Assembly: GCA_004335835.1 (NCBI GenBank)
Contig: RWJK01001840.1
Coordinates: forward strand, 1-64,000
Direction of reading: 5' to 3'
From: Scenedesmus sp. ARA3
Lineage: Eukaryota > Chlorophyta > Chlorophyceae > Sphaeropleales > Scenedesmaceae
DNA: 64,000 bases
Each line of letters begins with the position of its first letter. Positions within the stretch are counted from its first letter, which is position 1. Position numbers and translations under genes: made by a program. Shown here piece by piece: positions 35,468-47,909 of the stretch. The notes below the pieces were generated by a model. The model was not told the origin of the DNA. It saw only the letters and a list, made by a program, of their open reading frames with translations, and did no database searches.

Positions 35468-35857
35468 ACAGCAGTGCCTGCTGTACCGTATCACCAGCAG
35501 CTGTGGCAGGACCTAGGGCTGCCTGCAGCCCTGCTGGAGCATGTAGCAGCAGCAGCAGCATGCCACCTCACAGCTGGCACCACATGCGTAGCCTTCACAG
35601 AAACTGCGGAGGCAGCATGCTTGACAATCGAGCTGCTCGGCGAAGCAAAGATTCCTGGCAGGCCGCTGCGGACATGCTTGGACCTATCTACCCAGCAGCT
35701 GCAGCTCGCGACTATGGCCATGCGGGTGCTGCTGCTGCTGATGGACGTGGCTGAGCAAGCCAGCAGCAGCCTCAGCAGCAGCAGCAGCAGCAGCGCAAAC
35801 AGAAGCGGCGGCGGCGGCAGCAGCAGCAGCAGCAGCAGCGCAAACAGAAGCGGCGGC

Positions 35858-35911
<54 letters not shown>

Positions 35912-36301
35912 GGCGGCGGCAGCATAGCTTGCAGCAGAGGCTTTGACAAGCAGTTTGTGGTGGACGTATCGGAGGTGTTGCCAGACCCGTTAAGCTGCTG
36001 GCGGCTGCTCGGCACAGCCAGCAGCAGCAGCACAGCAGCAGGTAGCTCCTCCGGCAGCAGTGGTGCAAGTTCATCCCCTGGCTCTGCACTGCATGCTCAG
36101 TTAAGGCAATGCTGGCACACGCTGCTGCAGCAGCTGGCGCGGACAACACGCAGCATGCTGATTCCCCTGCCAGCAGGCGTTGCAAACCTAGCAGCAGCGC
36201 CAACAGCAACAGCAGCAACAGTGGAGTTGCAACCTACGCAGGAGGATGGCAGCGCAGCTCCAGGCACTGCTGTACTGCCAGGTTATGATAACCTGCCCTA
36301 G
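34283..36301 (+). CDS. Ser/Ala-rich protein of unknown function, 672 aa
   Basis: The longest single-exon open frame in the window, from ATG at 34283 (stop-bounded upstream) to TAG at 36301. Residues 1-100 form amphipathic Ala-rich helices (AKAWADAAEQLRDSKQLEAA; LIKQKLLAALLGATASVLGE). Several long Ser runs, some with Gly or Asn, separate helical blocks such as AALLRSPYFGQLMLVMLATQ and LQLATMAMRVLLLLMDVAEQ. The C-terminus is acidic and Thr/Ala-rich. The conserved-looking helical blocks suggest an alpha-solenoid-like scaffold, but no family is recognised. Frame and composition (AGC read as Ser) persist through all repeats, which argues for real coding. No introns or edge duplications were seen. 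Confidence 0.68.
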
Positions 36302-37635
<1,334 letters not shown>

Positions 37636-37638
37636 TTA

Positions 37639-37839
37639 GAGGAGTATTACACCGCCATTTTTGAGAAACTTTCACCTAAAAGATTAACTCCATGCGTGCG
37701 CACATCCTAAGTCTGAGCACATCAGCTGGAAGCCCACAGCCAAGGCTACCCAATCCAGCGCTCAGACTAGGTTTCTGTGCATGCATTGAGTTAATCTATG
37801 CAGGCAAAGAAACCTAGTTTTGCCGGTGTAATACTCCTC
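37639..37839. mobile_element. 201-bp MITE, PIF/Harbinger-like
   Basis: A non-coding element with perfect 16-bp terminal inverted repeats (GAGGAGTATTACACCG), imperfect inverted extension inside, and an inner inverted pair around AGTCTGAGC/GCTCAGACT. It is flanked by TTA on both sides (37636-37638 and 37840-37842), matching the 3-bp TWA target duplication typical of PIF/Harbinger elements. There is no transposase inside, so it would be mobilised in trans. Confidence 0.82.
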
Positions 37840-38151
37840 TTATGGCGATGATATGAATTGACAGATTTAACAGTGTGTTTATGGGGATGGACACAGAGTT
37901 GTATGCTTGCTTCAGGAACCTTGGCACGTGTAAGCCCTAGACCCTGCTTTGTGACCAAGCAGTAGGCACTCAGGCCAAGATGGTTGGGCTTAAGCTGCAT
38001 GACCTGCTATGTCATCGTTTGTAACATTTCTTTAGGGTTTATTGTGGGCGTGGGTTTGTCCAATCACCCTGGGCAGGGCGTGCAGCTCAAGTGCAGCAGG
38101 AGCAGCAGCAGCAATAGCTGCATGGCTCGCTGCGAGATATGTTGCTGAGGC

Positions 38152-39564
38152 ATGAGCTGCGACAAGGAAACCTTGCTCAAGATTGCTACTTTGAACGTAA
38201 ACGGGCTGAAGCAGAGCTGCCAGAAGGTCTGGGACGCAAAGTACGATGCCGCAAACGTGCTGCACCTGCTGGAGCACTTGGCATGCGGTAGGTTGTAAGA
38301 AGGTTGTCCGAGCTGATTAAACCTTGGATATATTCGTAGGCGCGTTCATTTGTCACCGCTTATGCGCCTTAATTGCTTGCATGGCCGCATCCAGATCAGC
38401 AGCAGCACAGCCTGGGCTCCAAGACCCTGCATGCACTTCTGGCAGTGGCAGCAGCACTGCTGCTCGTGCATTTTTAACCTGCGAATGCCTTTCTTCAGCA
38501 TAAAAGGCGTTGCAGCAGGTGCGGACCAACGATGGTGCTCCGCGTGCTCGTGCAGCAGCAGTGAAGAGTCTGCTGCTCCTGCTGCTGCATGCTGCTGCTG
38601 GAACATAACACGCTCCCTCCTGCTGCCTTTCTGCTGCTGTTGGTTTGTGCCAGACATCGTGTGCCTGCAGGAGGTAAAGCTATCGGTTGCTGACTATGCT
38701 GAGTTCGGGCGCCTGGTGAAGGCAGCAGGATGGTGAGCTTAACCAGGGCTCTTGAAAAGTGTGCCTGCCTAGGGACACGTGATCTAGCTGCAACCGCACC
38801 CTCGCTAGCTGCAATGGTGTAGACATTTTGAGCAAGACATCCATCAGCCGCGTTGTTGCGCATGTTGTTGCAAGAGGAGAGGATCCTCTCCATTGGTTGT
38901 TGTTTTTGCCTTTCAAACTTCCAACCCGTGCTGTTGCAGGGACGCCTACTTCAGCTTTGCCCGCACCTTCCCCAGCTGCAGCTGCGTTCCCACCTTAGTG
39001 TCACACAGACGTGTCACATGTACCGTTGCCGTTTGTTGTATGTTTCATGTGCTGTCGCAGGGATGCCTACTTCAGCTTTGCCCGCACCTTCCCCAGCTAC
39101 AGCGGCGTGGCCACCTTCTGCAGGGCAGCCCTGAGCCCCTCAGCAGCAGAGGAGGGGCTGTTCAGGGTGCTGCCACCACAGAATGCAGCAGCAGCAGCGG
39201 CAGATGCAGTAGCAACAGCAGCAGATGCAGCAGCAGGTGCAGCAGCGGAGGCCGGCGGCAGGGCCTGTGGTGATGGCACAGCAGTAGAAGAGGGCGGCAC
39301 TGCCAGCAGCAGTGCTGCTGCTGCTGCCGCCGCTGCTGCCTTGCGGGGCATTGTTGCTCCTTGGATGAGTGACATCCCCTTCCCTGCAGCAGAGCTGGCA
39401 GAGCTGTGAGTAGTTCCATCATAGTGTCTTCAATGTTAGGCTGACAACGAATCCTTGATTTCTGTTCAGTCTGCACGCACAAGGCTCGGCACACAGGCAG
39501 ATGCCACCACAAGACACATTTGTGCCAGCGTAACTCGCGTAGGCTGATGGCTGCTTGACCTGCT

Positions 39565-39633
<69 letters not shown>

Positions 39634-40595
39634 GTCGCCGCCGAGGAGGCTGCTCACCTTGACGGCCAGGGCCGCTGCGTGATCACCGACCACGGCCTGT
39701 TTGTGCTGCTCAACGTGTACCTGCCGGCATGTAGCAACGTGATCGAGCAGAACAGGCGTGCACAGTTCAAGGTGTGTGATGTACATGGCAACGTATATGT
39801 AGGTATGGCGCAGCAGCGGCACTTGAGGAGGCGTAGGAATGTGGCAACAGGCCTGTGTCGAAGGGCTTCTGGTGCACAATATGTTGGATGTACAGCAGCG
39901 CCAGCAAGGGCAGCTGATGCACAATGAGAGCTCAGTGGATGCCAGCGGCGCCAGATCCATCCCCACCAACACCATGCACGGCTGCTGGTGAAAATGTAAG
40001 TCAATTACATATATTTTGTGTCTCATTGTGTCCCATTGCAGATGAAGTGTGCCATGTGCAAAGTGCTCGAAACCCGGCTGCGCTGCCTACTGGCTGCTGG
40101 CCGCCACGTGCTGCTGGCGGGCGACCTCAACTGCTTGGCATGGCCACAGGACTGCGCGGCATTCGCTGCCGCGCCGCATGCGCAGCAGGTGAGAGGCCTC
40201 AACATATCCCTATTTTGAGTCAGGATGATGTCATCTGCCTGGCATGGTCCGTAAACTGCGCGGCCTTTGCAGCTGCACCGCATGCACATCAGCTGCGAGA
40301 GTGTATGTAAAGCATCGCCAGCACGTCATTTCATGGTTTGTAACATTGTGACGTGTTGGCTGCCTTTGCTGCTGCACCACATGCACAGCAGGTGAGCTGA
40401 ACCAGCATGCTGCCTCCAGCATGTGTCAATAAGTGATGTAAGAAAATGACAAGATGTGATGCTTGCTGTAGTATGCTGTGCACATTGTTGCTGCCAGTTC
40501 AGCTTGTTGCAAAGTGCTGGACACTGCTGTTGCTGATAGAGCGTGGGCGTTCAATACAGCAGCTTGCACCGCAGCCATGCAAGATCTCGCATTTG

Positions 40596-40639
<44 letters not shown>

Positions 40640-40915
40640 AGGTCCACTTCTATGACGGCTCCCCCTGCTGGGCGTGGCTGCGCAGCATGCTGACATCACC
40701 ACCACCAACACCAGCAGCAGCCAGGCCAAAGGGTGCTGCTGCTGCTGCTGCTGCGGATGGCGCTGCTGCTGCGACTGCAGCAGCTGCAGCTGCTGCAGCG
40801 CTCGCACGGTCTCTTGCTTGGCCTCAGCAGCAGCAGCCAGCCCAGCATCACTCCTACAACAAGCGCATGCACAGCCACAAGCCAGACCACCGGCCCGACC
40901 TGCAGCACCAAACCA

Positions 40916-40948
<33 letters not shown>

Positions 40949-42890
40949 GTCCAAGCTTTGATGCAGGCGCACTTGCAGAGGCTGCTGCAGCACACAGCGG
41001 CTGCCTCATCGACACCTTGAGACACTTCCACCCTACTGGCACAGCTCTTTTTGAGGATATAAGAAGGCCTGGGCGCTTCAAGCAGCGCTGCTGCTTCACT
41101 GTGTGGGACCCGCAGTACACAAAAGGCAACAGGGTGGACAAGTACGGCTGCAGGTGAAAGGGTTTGGGATGTCAGGTTTTCACATGTTGGCAGTGTGCAC
41201 AAGCCAGGGTTTTGGGTCTTTTGTAATGACACGCAGTACACCAAGGGCAACAGGGTGGACAAGTACGGCTGCAGGTGACGGGGGTTTTGTTTGGCGATCT
41301 GAGGTTGTTGGGGTTTGCATGTAGGGTTCAAGTGTCATGTGAGGGTCCCAGGTGCGCCAGGGACAGGGGAGTGGCATGGCTGTAAGCAGCAGCATGTCAC
41401 CAGGGGTCATCAGCAGGTGATAGGGCAGCTGTGATAGACACCAAGTACTGCTGCTGCTACTGCTGACTGCTGCTGCTGCTACTGCTACTGCTGACTGCTG
41501 CTGATGCTGCTGCTGCTGCTGCTGCTGCTTGCAGGGCTGACTTCATCCTGCTTGGCGATGCCGCACAGTACCAGAAAAGGCAGCAGCAGCAGCAGCAGCA
41601 GCAGTGTAGCAGTACATCAGCTGGCACAAGTAGACAGCATGCACAGCAACAAGATGCAGCAGCGACAGATGCCACCAGCAGTATCCTGCCGTTCAGCAGT
41701 TACATGACAGGTGCGCGTGTGCACAGGTATAGCCTGCTGTCAGACCATGCAGCAGTGGAGCTGCAGCTGCGCCTGCCGCCTGAAGCAGCAGCACTGCTCA
41801 CAGCAGCGCGCAGGACTGCTGCTGCTGCAGCTGCTGCTGCCAGCAGTCCCAAATGCAGTTGCAGCACAGCCATGCCAGCTGGTGGCAACAGCCATGACAG
41901 CTGCAGCAGCAGCAGCAGTTGTGTCTTGCCTGCCAGCCACCACATCTGCCCACCACCTCTGAGTGCAACGTACCTGTTGGACCATGGAGCTGCTGCTGCA
42001 GCTGCCGAGGCAATCATTGCACAGCTCTCCAGCTTAGCACACAAGCTTGATGCTCCCACAGGCAACAGTGGTGGGGCCGTGAAGATCGCAGCGAATGCAA
42101 CTGCAGCAGCAGCAGGGGTTGCCGCAGCCACGTCAGCAGCGGCAGCGCCTGTACTTGCTGCACTGCAGCACTGCTGCAGTGTTGATGTGCTCACGGGCAA
42201 CATTGTCAACGAGCTGCAGTGCAAAAGCGCACACTGCAAGCGCTTCACCAGGAAGGCAGCGGAGGCTGCAGCAGCCGCCGCTGTTGCAGAGGCTGCTGCT
42301 GCAGCAACAGGAGCAGCAGATACCGGCACGAACTGCAGGCGGGGTGTACCAGAAACTGGTCAACTCCCGCAGCGGCAGGGTCAGCAGCAGCAGCTGCAGA
42401 GCCCGCACAGTCGTGTGGAGTGGGGTTCAGCCATGCAGCAAACCCTAGCCAGGGCTGGCCTGACCTTCCCCCAGCAGCTGCCCTCTAGGCCAAACCCTAG
42501 ACCCCAACTGGAGGCAGCACTGCAGCAGGCCCTACAGCAAGCCATGATGGCAGCAGCAGGAGGTTTGGCAGCAGATCTGGCAGGGCACAATGCAGCAGCA
42601 GCAGCAGCAGCGCATGGGGAGGTGGGGCGCCTGGCAGCCGCAGTGGTCTCAGCGTGGCTGGATGAGGCTTCTGAGCCGGAGCTGGTCACTGCGCCAGCAG
42701 CCATGTCACGGGAGCTGCTGCTGGCAGATGATGCTGCTGCTGCTGCTGCTGATGGCGCTGCTGCTGATGGCGCTGCTGCTGGTGCTGCTGCTGACGCTGA
42801 TGATGGTGTGCATGCAGTGGAAGAACGTGATGCAGCAGCAGGCGATGCACCAGCAGCCATCTCAGAGCAGCTGTTGTGCGCAGACAACGG

Positions 42891-42924
<34 letters not shown>

Positions 42925-43239
42925 TCTGATGGGGTTGATGTTGACATGGTGGATACGACAGGCACGACAGCATCAGCAGCAGCAGTAGCAGGTCCAGAGG
43001 CTTCAGCAAGGCCTGCTGCTGCTGCCTCAGGCCGCAAGCGGCACGTTTGTATGGAGCCACTGGTGCCTCCTGGCCAGCAGTTGCTGCCTGCGCAGCGCAG
43101 CAGGGCTGCAAGCAGCACTTTTTTTGATGGCAGCGCAGAGGCAACTGCAGCAGCAGCCGTGGTCGATGGTGCAGCGGGCACGATGGTGGTTGCGATAACT
43201 GAGCAGCAGCAGCAGCAGCAGCAGCAACAGCGGAGGTGA
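38152..43239 (+). CDS. APE2: AP endonuclease 2 (APE2-type, ExoIII fold)
   Basis: Predicted nuclear DNA repair nuclease acting on abasic sites and 3' ends. Exons 38152-38287, 38654-38732, 39061-39405, 39633-39771, 40042-40188, 40642-41153 and 41535-43239 sum to about 1020 aa, roughly twice the usual 500-600. Catalytic motifs in order: KIATLNVNGLKQ, IVCLQEVKLS (Glu), GRCVITDHGLFVLLNVYLP, RHVLLAGDLNC (Asp/Asn), LIDTLRHFHPTG, FTVWDPQ, then KYGCRADFILLGD and YSLLSDHAAVELQL (terminal Asp-His). The extra length is Ala/Gln-rich insertions between motifs and a C-terminal tail of about 480 residues. The C-terminal GRF zinc finger common in APE2 is not visible. The tail ends in a CAG run; in another frame coding-like sequence continues past it. 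Confidence 0.87.
38931..39000 (+). repeat. Decoy copy of APE2 exon 3 5' edge
   Basis: GTTGCAG acceptor plus DAYFSFARTFPSCSCVPT lies 120 nt before the functional GTCGCAG acceptor and DAYFSFARTFPSYSGVAT at 39061. It shares the same phase but lacks the rest of the exon. Confidence 0.87.
39561..39630 (+). repeat. (CTG)n before APE2 exon 4 acceptor
   Basis: About 23 CTG/TTG triplets run directly into the CTGCCAG acceptor of the exon starting at 39633. Confidence 0.93.
40243..40395 (+). repeat. Two decoy copies of APE2 exon 5 3' edge
   Basis: Copies of DCAAFAAAPHAQQ plus donor: NCAAFAAAPHAHQ near 40254-40300 and AAFAAAPHAQQ with a GTGAGC donor near 40360-40395. Confidence 0.83.
40601..40641 (+). 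repeat. (CTG)~13 ending in the APE2 exon 6 acceptor
   Basis: The CTG run becomes the CTGCAG acceptor of exon 6 at 40642, as in DRC10 exon 9. Confidence 0.93.
41225..41280 (+). repeat. Decoy copy of APE2 exon 6 3' edge
   Basis: Repeats QYTKGNRVDKYGCR and a GTGACG donor about 120 nt after the functional donor at 41154. Confidence 0.87.
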
Positions 43240-44618
43240 CAGCGAGAGAAACAGCACTGGCGCATCGCTGACTTGCCTGCACCACAGTGCCAGTGTTGAG
43301 CGCTGTCGGCTCTCCACCAGCAGCCGACAGAAACCTCACCCGCTCCACCAGGTGTCCGAAGCAGGCCAACAAGTCTTGATTTATCTCATCAGAAGGCGCG
43401 GATTGCCTTACGCAGGTGACATGGGTTGCTGTGCTGGGTGGGGTGCTGCTTCCTGTGTGGTATGCTGCGACGCCAGTGTGGCGGCATATGCCCTTGTGTC
43501 TGCATGATCGCTGCTGCCGCTGAGTGTTGTAGCTGGGTCACACAGCACTTTGCATGCACACGCTGCGACTGCTGCACTGATCACCACGCTGCTTACTTGC
43601 ATTTCCCTTTCTGCGTTTCTGCGCTGTTTTGCCCTGCTACATCTCGACTGCAGCCCCAGCTGTGTACAGGTGGACTCATCGCCCAGCACCTCTCACAGCG
43701 GCACTGCCAGTGTCAATTTTTAGGGAGGCGCTGGTGTCATCAGGCTTCCAGCCAAGCTGTATCAAGCATGGCGCCGTCAGCCCCGTACATATATCATTGA
43801 GTGAGGCGCGACCAGCCGCGCTTGCCGCATCAGCTGCAGAGTTTAGGTCCAAGAGATACCATGCGTGCAGCGTGGTACAAGCGTTGAGAGGCCTGCAAGG
43901 GCGGTAGCTGCCACGTGCACAGTGTTTAGCTTGGGTGTTTGTGACGCACGGGTGTGTGGTGGTGCAGCGAGCAAATACACCACGGTTTGGCAGAGCGTGC
44001 CTGCGCGCACGTGTCCGCATGCCCTTAGCATGTGTGCGCGTGTCAGCATGCCCTGAGGGATGGTATTTGTGTCGGCCACTCATTTAAAGCATAGGTTCCT
44101 GCTCCTGAACAACGTGAGAAAGCAGAGCGGCGCCAGTTTGTCCTGAATGCACTCTGCCTCAGCAGTCCTGATGTGCGTCGCCTGCAGAAAATCAAACTGC
44201 TACACGTCCGCTGGCACCAGCAGGAAGCATTTCACAAGCCTGGCACGTACATTAGCAAAGTTTTGTCTAGGTTGTTAGTAATGCAGGGTACTGTTTGTTT
44301 CGGGTAGCTTCACCTGGTCACGGCAGCACTGCCACCTTGCAGGAAACAGAAACCTAGGATCTGCGCTGACGCATGCTGGCTGCATGCTTGCGAGGCTGTC
44401 ACTGATGCTCCCAAAGTATGCTATTGCTTTTCATCCAGATTTTATGTTTGAAATTGCTGCCGCATCGTCAGCACCTTTGCCGAAGAACGTGTCATTCAGC
44501 AGCACTGCGATCGAGCACCGCGCGGATACCGCTCCAAGTGTAAACTGCATCGACACAAAGGTCATACTTCATGATTGCTACGATATCAACGGGAAGCGCA
44601 CTGATCAGCACCTTGCAG
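43240..44618 (+). other. Unresolved region with coding-like fragments
   Basis: Fragments on the plus strand: an open segment from inside the APE2 CAG run through GGDSERNSTGASLTCLHH to QQVLIYLIRRRGLPYAG with a donor at about 43416; a frame ending at 43907 (PVSIFREALVSSGFQPSCIK, EFRSKRYHACSVVQALRG); and a TAG acceptor at about 44092 before EKAERRQFVLNALCLSSPDV and RRLQKIKLLHVRWHQQEAF. They could be an unmodelled gene or APE2 extensions. I could not find a single in-phase model, and no family is recognised. Confidence 0.3.
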
Positions 44619-44724
44619 GTACAGCCAGTGCGTGCAGAGCTGCTCAATCCCATGCAGTTTGGCCAGTCAGCCTTTTGCGCGCTTGAGCTCCTGTGAACAC
44701 AATACTCTAATGAATTACAGGCAG
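44619..44724 (+). other. Predicted leader intron of paralog 1
   Basis: 106 nt from a CAG|GTACAG donor to a CAG acceptor that abuts the ATG at 44725. The same arrangement, at 106-107 nt, precedes two further paralogs. The exon upstream may be untranslated or may add codons: the frame ...ALISTLQ joins in phase. Confidence 0.5.
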
Positions 44725-45810
44725 ATGGATGCTGCAGCTGCCAGCCTGGTGGCACTAGGTCTTGCAGGCGCAGTTATTGAGCAGCAAGATGGTGAGGAGC
44801 AGCAGCAGCAGCAGCAAGCGCATGCAGCATCAGCGCTGGACATCTGCATAGAGCGCTACATGGCTGCAGAGGAAACAGCGCGCCTGTGGGCCAGCAATTG
44901 TTTACTGCAGCAGCTGTGCAGTGCACGGCTCAGCAGTGAGCTGCTGGTGCGCAGCTTGGTTGCAGCAGCGCAGGCAGCAAGAACGCAAGCCGGAGCGTGG
45001 CAGGCAGCAGCATCACAGGCAGTAGCAGCAGCATCACCACTACCAGCAGCAGCTGCACCAGCTTCAGCATCAACACCAGCAGGAGCAGGCACATCAGCGC
45101 CGCCACCACCAGCAGTGGCAGCGGCACCAGCACAGGTGGCAACAGGACCCACAAGCCTGCAAGCGCTGCGCTGGTTGCTGCGCCAGCCGGCAGTGACAGC
45201 AGCCATGATTAACCAGTGCAGCCAGCAGCTGCTGGCAATTCCTGGTGTGCCGCTTGCTGCTGCGAAGGCGGTGGTGCGGGCTGGGCTGCGGGTGCAGATC
45301 CAAGGCCTACAGCTGGTAGTGCGCTCGATCGATGATTCAGAGGGGCTTGGTGTTTGGGTGGCGGCTTTCACCCTTGCTGGGGTGCCGCTGGAGGAGTGGG
45401 CTGCTGATCTGCCTGCATACCTGCGGCAAGTGTGCTGCTACCTACACTATGGGGAGCTCACACCTGACATTGATGAGGTGATTGTGCAACTCAGTCCTCG
45501 GAGGCACAAATCAAATCATCAAATCCCCTGTGCTCCTGTTGCAATGCCTCTGTGTCTGTCGCTGTCTCTGGTTCCTATCTCTGTTTTTGTCGCAGTGCCG
45601 TCGATGCTGGGCTGAGCTGTTGCTGTTGGTTGTGTTGCGCTGCAGTGCTTCCTGCCAAGCAGCAGTCCCGTGGGAGTGCATGGCGCGCGGTGTATCAAGC
45701 AGCAGCAGCATGGAAGCAGCAGCCTCAGGCTGCACCACTGGTGATAACCATTGATGTGTGTGCAAGACGGATGTGTTGGTTGGTTTAAATTCTTTCCACA
45801 TTTCATCAAC

Positions 45811-45868
<58 letters not shown>

Positions 45869-45918
45869 NNNNNNNNNNNNNNNNNNNNNNNNNNNNNNNN
45901 NNNNNNNNNNNNNNNNNN

Positions 45919-45974
<56 letters not shown>

Positions 45975-46621
45975 AGCTGGTGCAGGGCCTGACACCAGGC
46001 CGCGCAGCAATCGTGCTTTCTGTCGCCCTCAACATGGCAGCTTGTGGACACCCAGGCAGCAACGGCTCTGCAGCAGTGCGCATCATCGATTCCATGCTCC
46101 GCCAGCCTGCCTGTGACGCCACGCGTCAGCTGCCAGCAGAATCAGTGAAGTCGCTGCTGAGCCTGGCCGTGCTGTTGCACGGCGTGGCTGCGCACCCAGC
46201 TGGGCGAAGGGCTCTCACCCATACCGTGCTGTTTCTCTCAACAGTGCCGGCAGCTCAGCAGCTGCCAACAGCAGCTCTGGTGGAAATGGCACGGCGGGCA
46301 GTGGCCACAGCAGGGGCCGACAGAGTGGAGGTTGCCACCCCTGTCTTGCAGCTGCTGGCTGGCAGGGAGCTCACTGCTGAGCAAGCTGCGACGCTGCTGT
46401 CTCTGCTGCGGGGCCCAGCACCAGCAACAGCAGCAGAGGCGTATCGTAGAGCGAGTGCGCCAGGGGGGCGCAGCGTGATGGTGTGGCTTGCCAGCCAGCC
46501 GGGGGCAGCAGCAACTGCAGTGCGCCTGGGGCTGACGGCTGCAGATGTGGGTGACCCTGACGCTGCTGCGCTGCTGTTTGGCGGTAGCCAGCAGGCAGCA
46601 GACACCGCAGCTGGCGTGTAG
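44725..46621 (+). CDS. Tandem family paralog 1, unknown function
   Basis: Two exons, 44725-45477 and 45977-46621, about 465 aa. The N-terminal block (ALDICIERYMAAEETARLWA, LQQLCSARLSSELLVRSLV) resembles a short helical F-box-like unit, followed by an Ala/Pro linker. Then come LRWLLRQPAVTAAMINQCSQ, LLAIPGVPLAAAKAVVRAGL, a VPLEEWAADLP motif and, in exon 2, Ala/Leu helical repeats (PTAALVEMARRAV; GRELTAEQAATLLSLLRGP; MVWLASQPGAAATAVRLGL) ending DPDAAALLFGGSQQA. The donor GAG|GTGATT follows a conserved PDID. Function is unknown; a substrate-adaptor or helical-repeat scaffold is a guess. Its intron holds a CTG tract with an assembly gap. Confidence 0.75.
45812..45976 (+). repeat. (CTG)n tract with 50-N gap (45869-45918)
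   Basis: Pure CTG flanks exactly 50 N, so the repeat length is unresolved. The tract ends in the CTGCAG acceptor of paralog 1 exon 2. Confidence 0.97.
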
Positions 46622-47781
46622 TGCAGTGTTGGCATCTTGGTGTCAAGCTGTTTTGTCTGTGGGCTCTTGGGGTGTCTTGGGCTGTTGAAAAACTGTCACG
46701 AGGCGAGGTGCATATTGGTCCGCATGCAGGCACCAAGGGCTGTGGTCATGGTGTGCATTGGCTTGCTGCATCGTGCAGTGGGTCACGATAAGCTCGCACG
46801 ACGGTGGCAGAGCTACGGTGTGTTGGTGTTGCAGTTGTGCAGCAGTGACCTGGTGCAGTTGTGAGTGCTGGGCATCCGCAGTGCATGCATGCATTGCTGC
46901 GTCCTTCTGGTACCCCCGTTGTGTGGCGGGCAATGTGACTGACATGCATGATGCTGCAGCATGCGCAGCTGCTGCAAGTGCGTGGGCTCTGCGAGCGAGC
47001 GCAAGCCCGCAGCACTGTTTTGCATCTGGCGGCTGGCGCTGTGTGTGTTCATGGTCGGGTTAAGGTGTTGACGCCTGGCCGCAGCTGTGGCTGGCGTTGG
47101 CATGCGCTGCTCGGCTGCTGGGTCATGTTGTGGGCTTTGTCGCAGTTTCTCTGATCAAGCGTGCAAGACGCAGGCCTGTGACAAGCAGTGTGGTGTTTGC
47201 TCTTATTGCTCAGTTGTACTAGCGGACACTGCTAATAGTGCAGCTGGGTGTGTGCAGCTCTGGTAGTTGTAGCTGTGGTTTAGGCAGGTCCCTGCTTTGG
47301 TGTGCATGGCCTTGCCTTGCTGGGCCTGTTTCTTGCTGCTGCCATTTGGGCCCGCCCACACCTCTTTGCACTGCTGTTGGTGGTGTCATGGTGCCCCGTT
47401 TTAGTTTGCAAGCCCCTTTTACTCTTATGATACTTTAGGATCTTGCAGCAATGCACAAGTGTAGCCGCCTCTATACCAGGCACATGCGATCCTTGGAGCT
47501 GCACCTGCAACCGTGCAATCAACCTTGGAGGTGACCGAGCAAATCACTGCAGGCGTGAACCACATCGGTGCAAGGCTTAAGCTGCTTCTTATTGTGATAT
47601 CGTATGTTGGTATTCATTTCAAGCTCCCCGTTCGGCTGGCCGAGGCACATTCCCGTAAGCCACGCCGCGATTCGCACATCAGGCTCCGCACCTTGTGCTT
47701 CGCCGTTGTGGTTGTGTTTGCGGCACCACAACAGTAACCTTCACGATCACAACACGAAGCGGGCTGCACAGCGCCTTACAG
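46622..47781. other. Intergenic between paralogs 1 and 2
   Basis: About 1.2 kb of short open frames without domains. The last stretch resembles the upstream region of paralog 1 and is probably part of the duplicated unit. Confidence 0.45.
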
Positions 47782-47888
47782 GTACAGACAGTGCTAGCAG
47801 AGCTGCTGAACACAACGCAACTGCACCACCACAAACAAGGAACATCAAAACTCCCTCTGACCATATTGCGTGTCATACGTACATGTAG
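47782..47888 (+). other. Predicted leader intron of paralog 2
   Basis: 107 nt from CAG|GTACAG to a GTAG acceptor, followed by seven codons in frame before the ATG at 47910. Position and length match the introns before paralogs 1 and 3. Confidence 0.45.
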
Positions 47889-47909
47889 GTGGTTGCTACA
47901 GAGCGCATC

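Noticed and set aside
42381..43265. 294-aa minus-strand open frame
   Set aside because: Antisense to the APE2 C-terminal exon and composed of Ala/Ser/Cys runs from complementary repeats.
44840..44960. Firm F-box assignment for the tandem family
   Set aside because: The helical pattern is suggestive, but the diagnostic Leu-Pro and Trp positions are not convincing, so the family is left unnamed.
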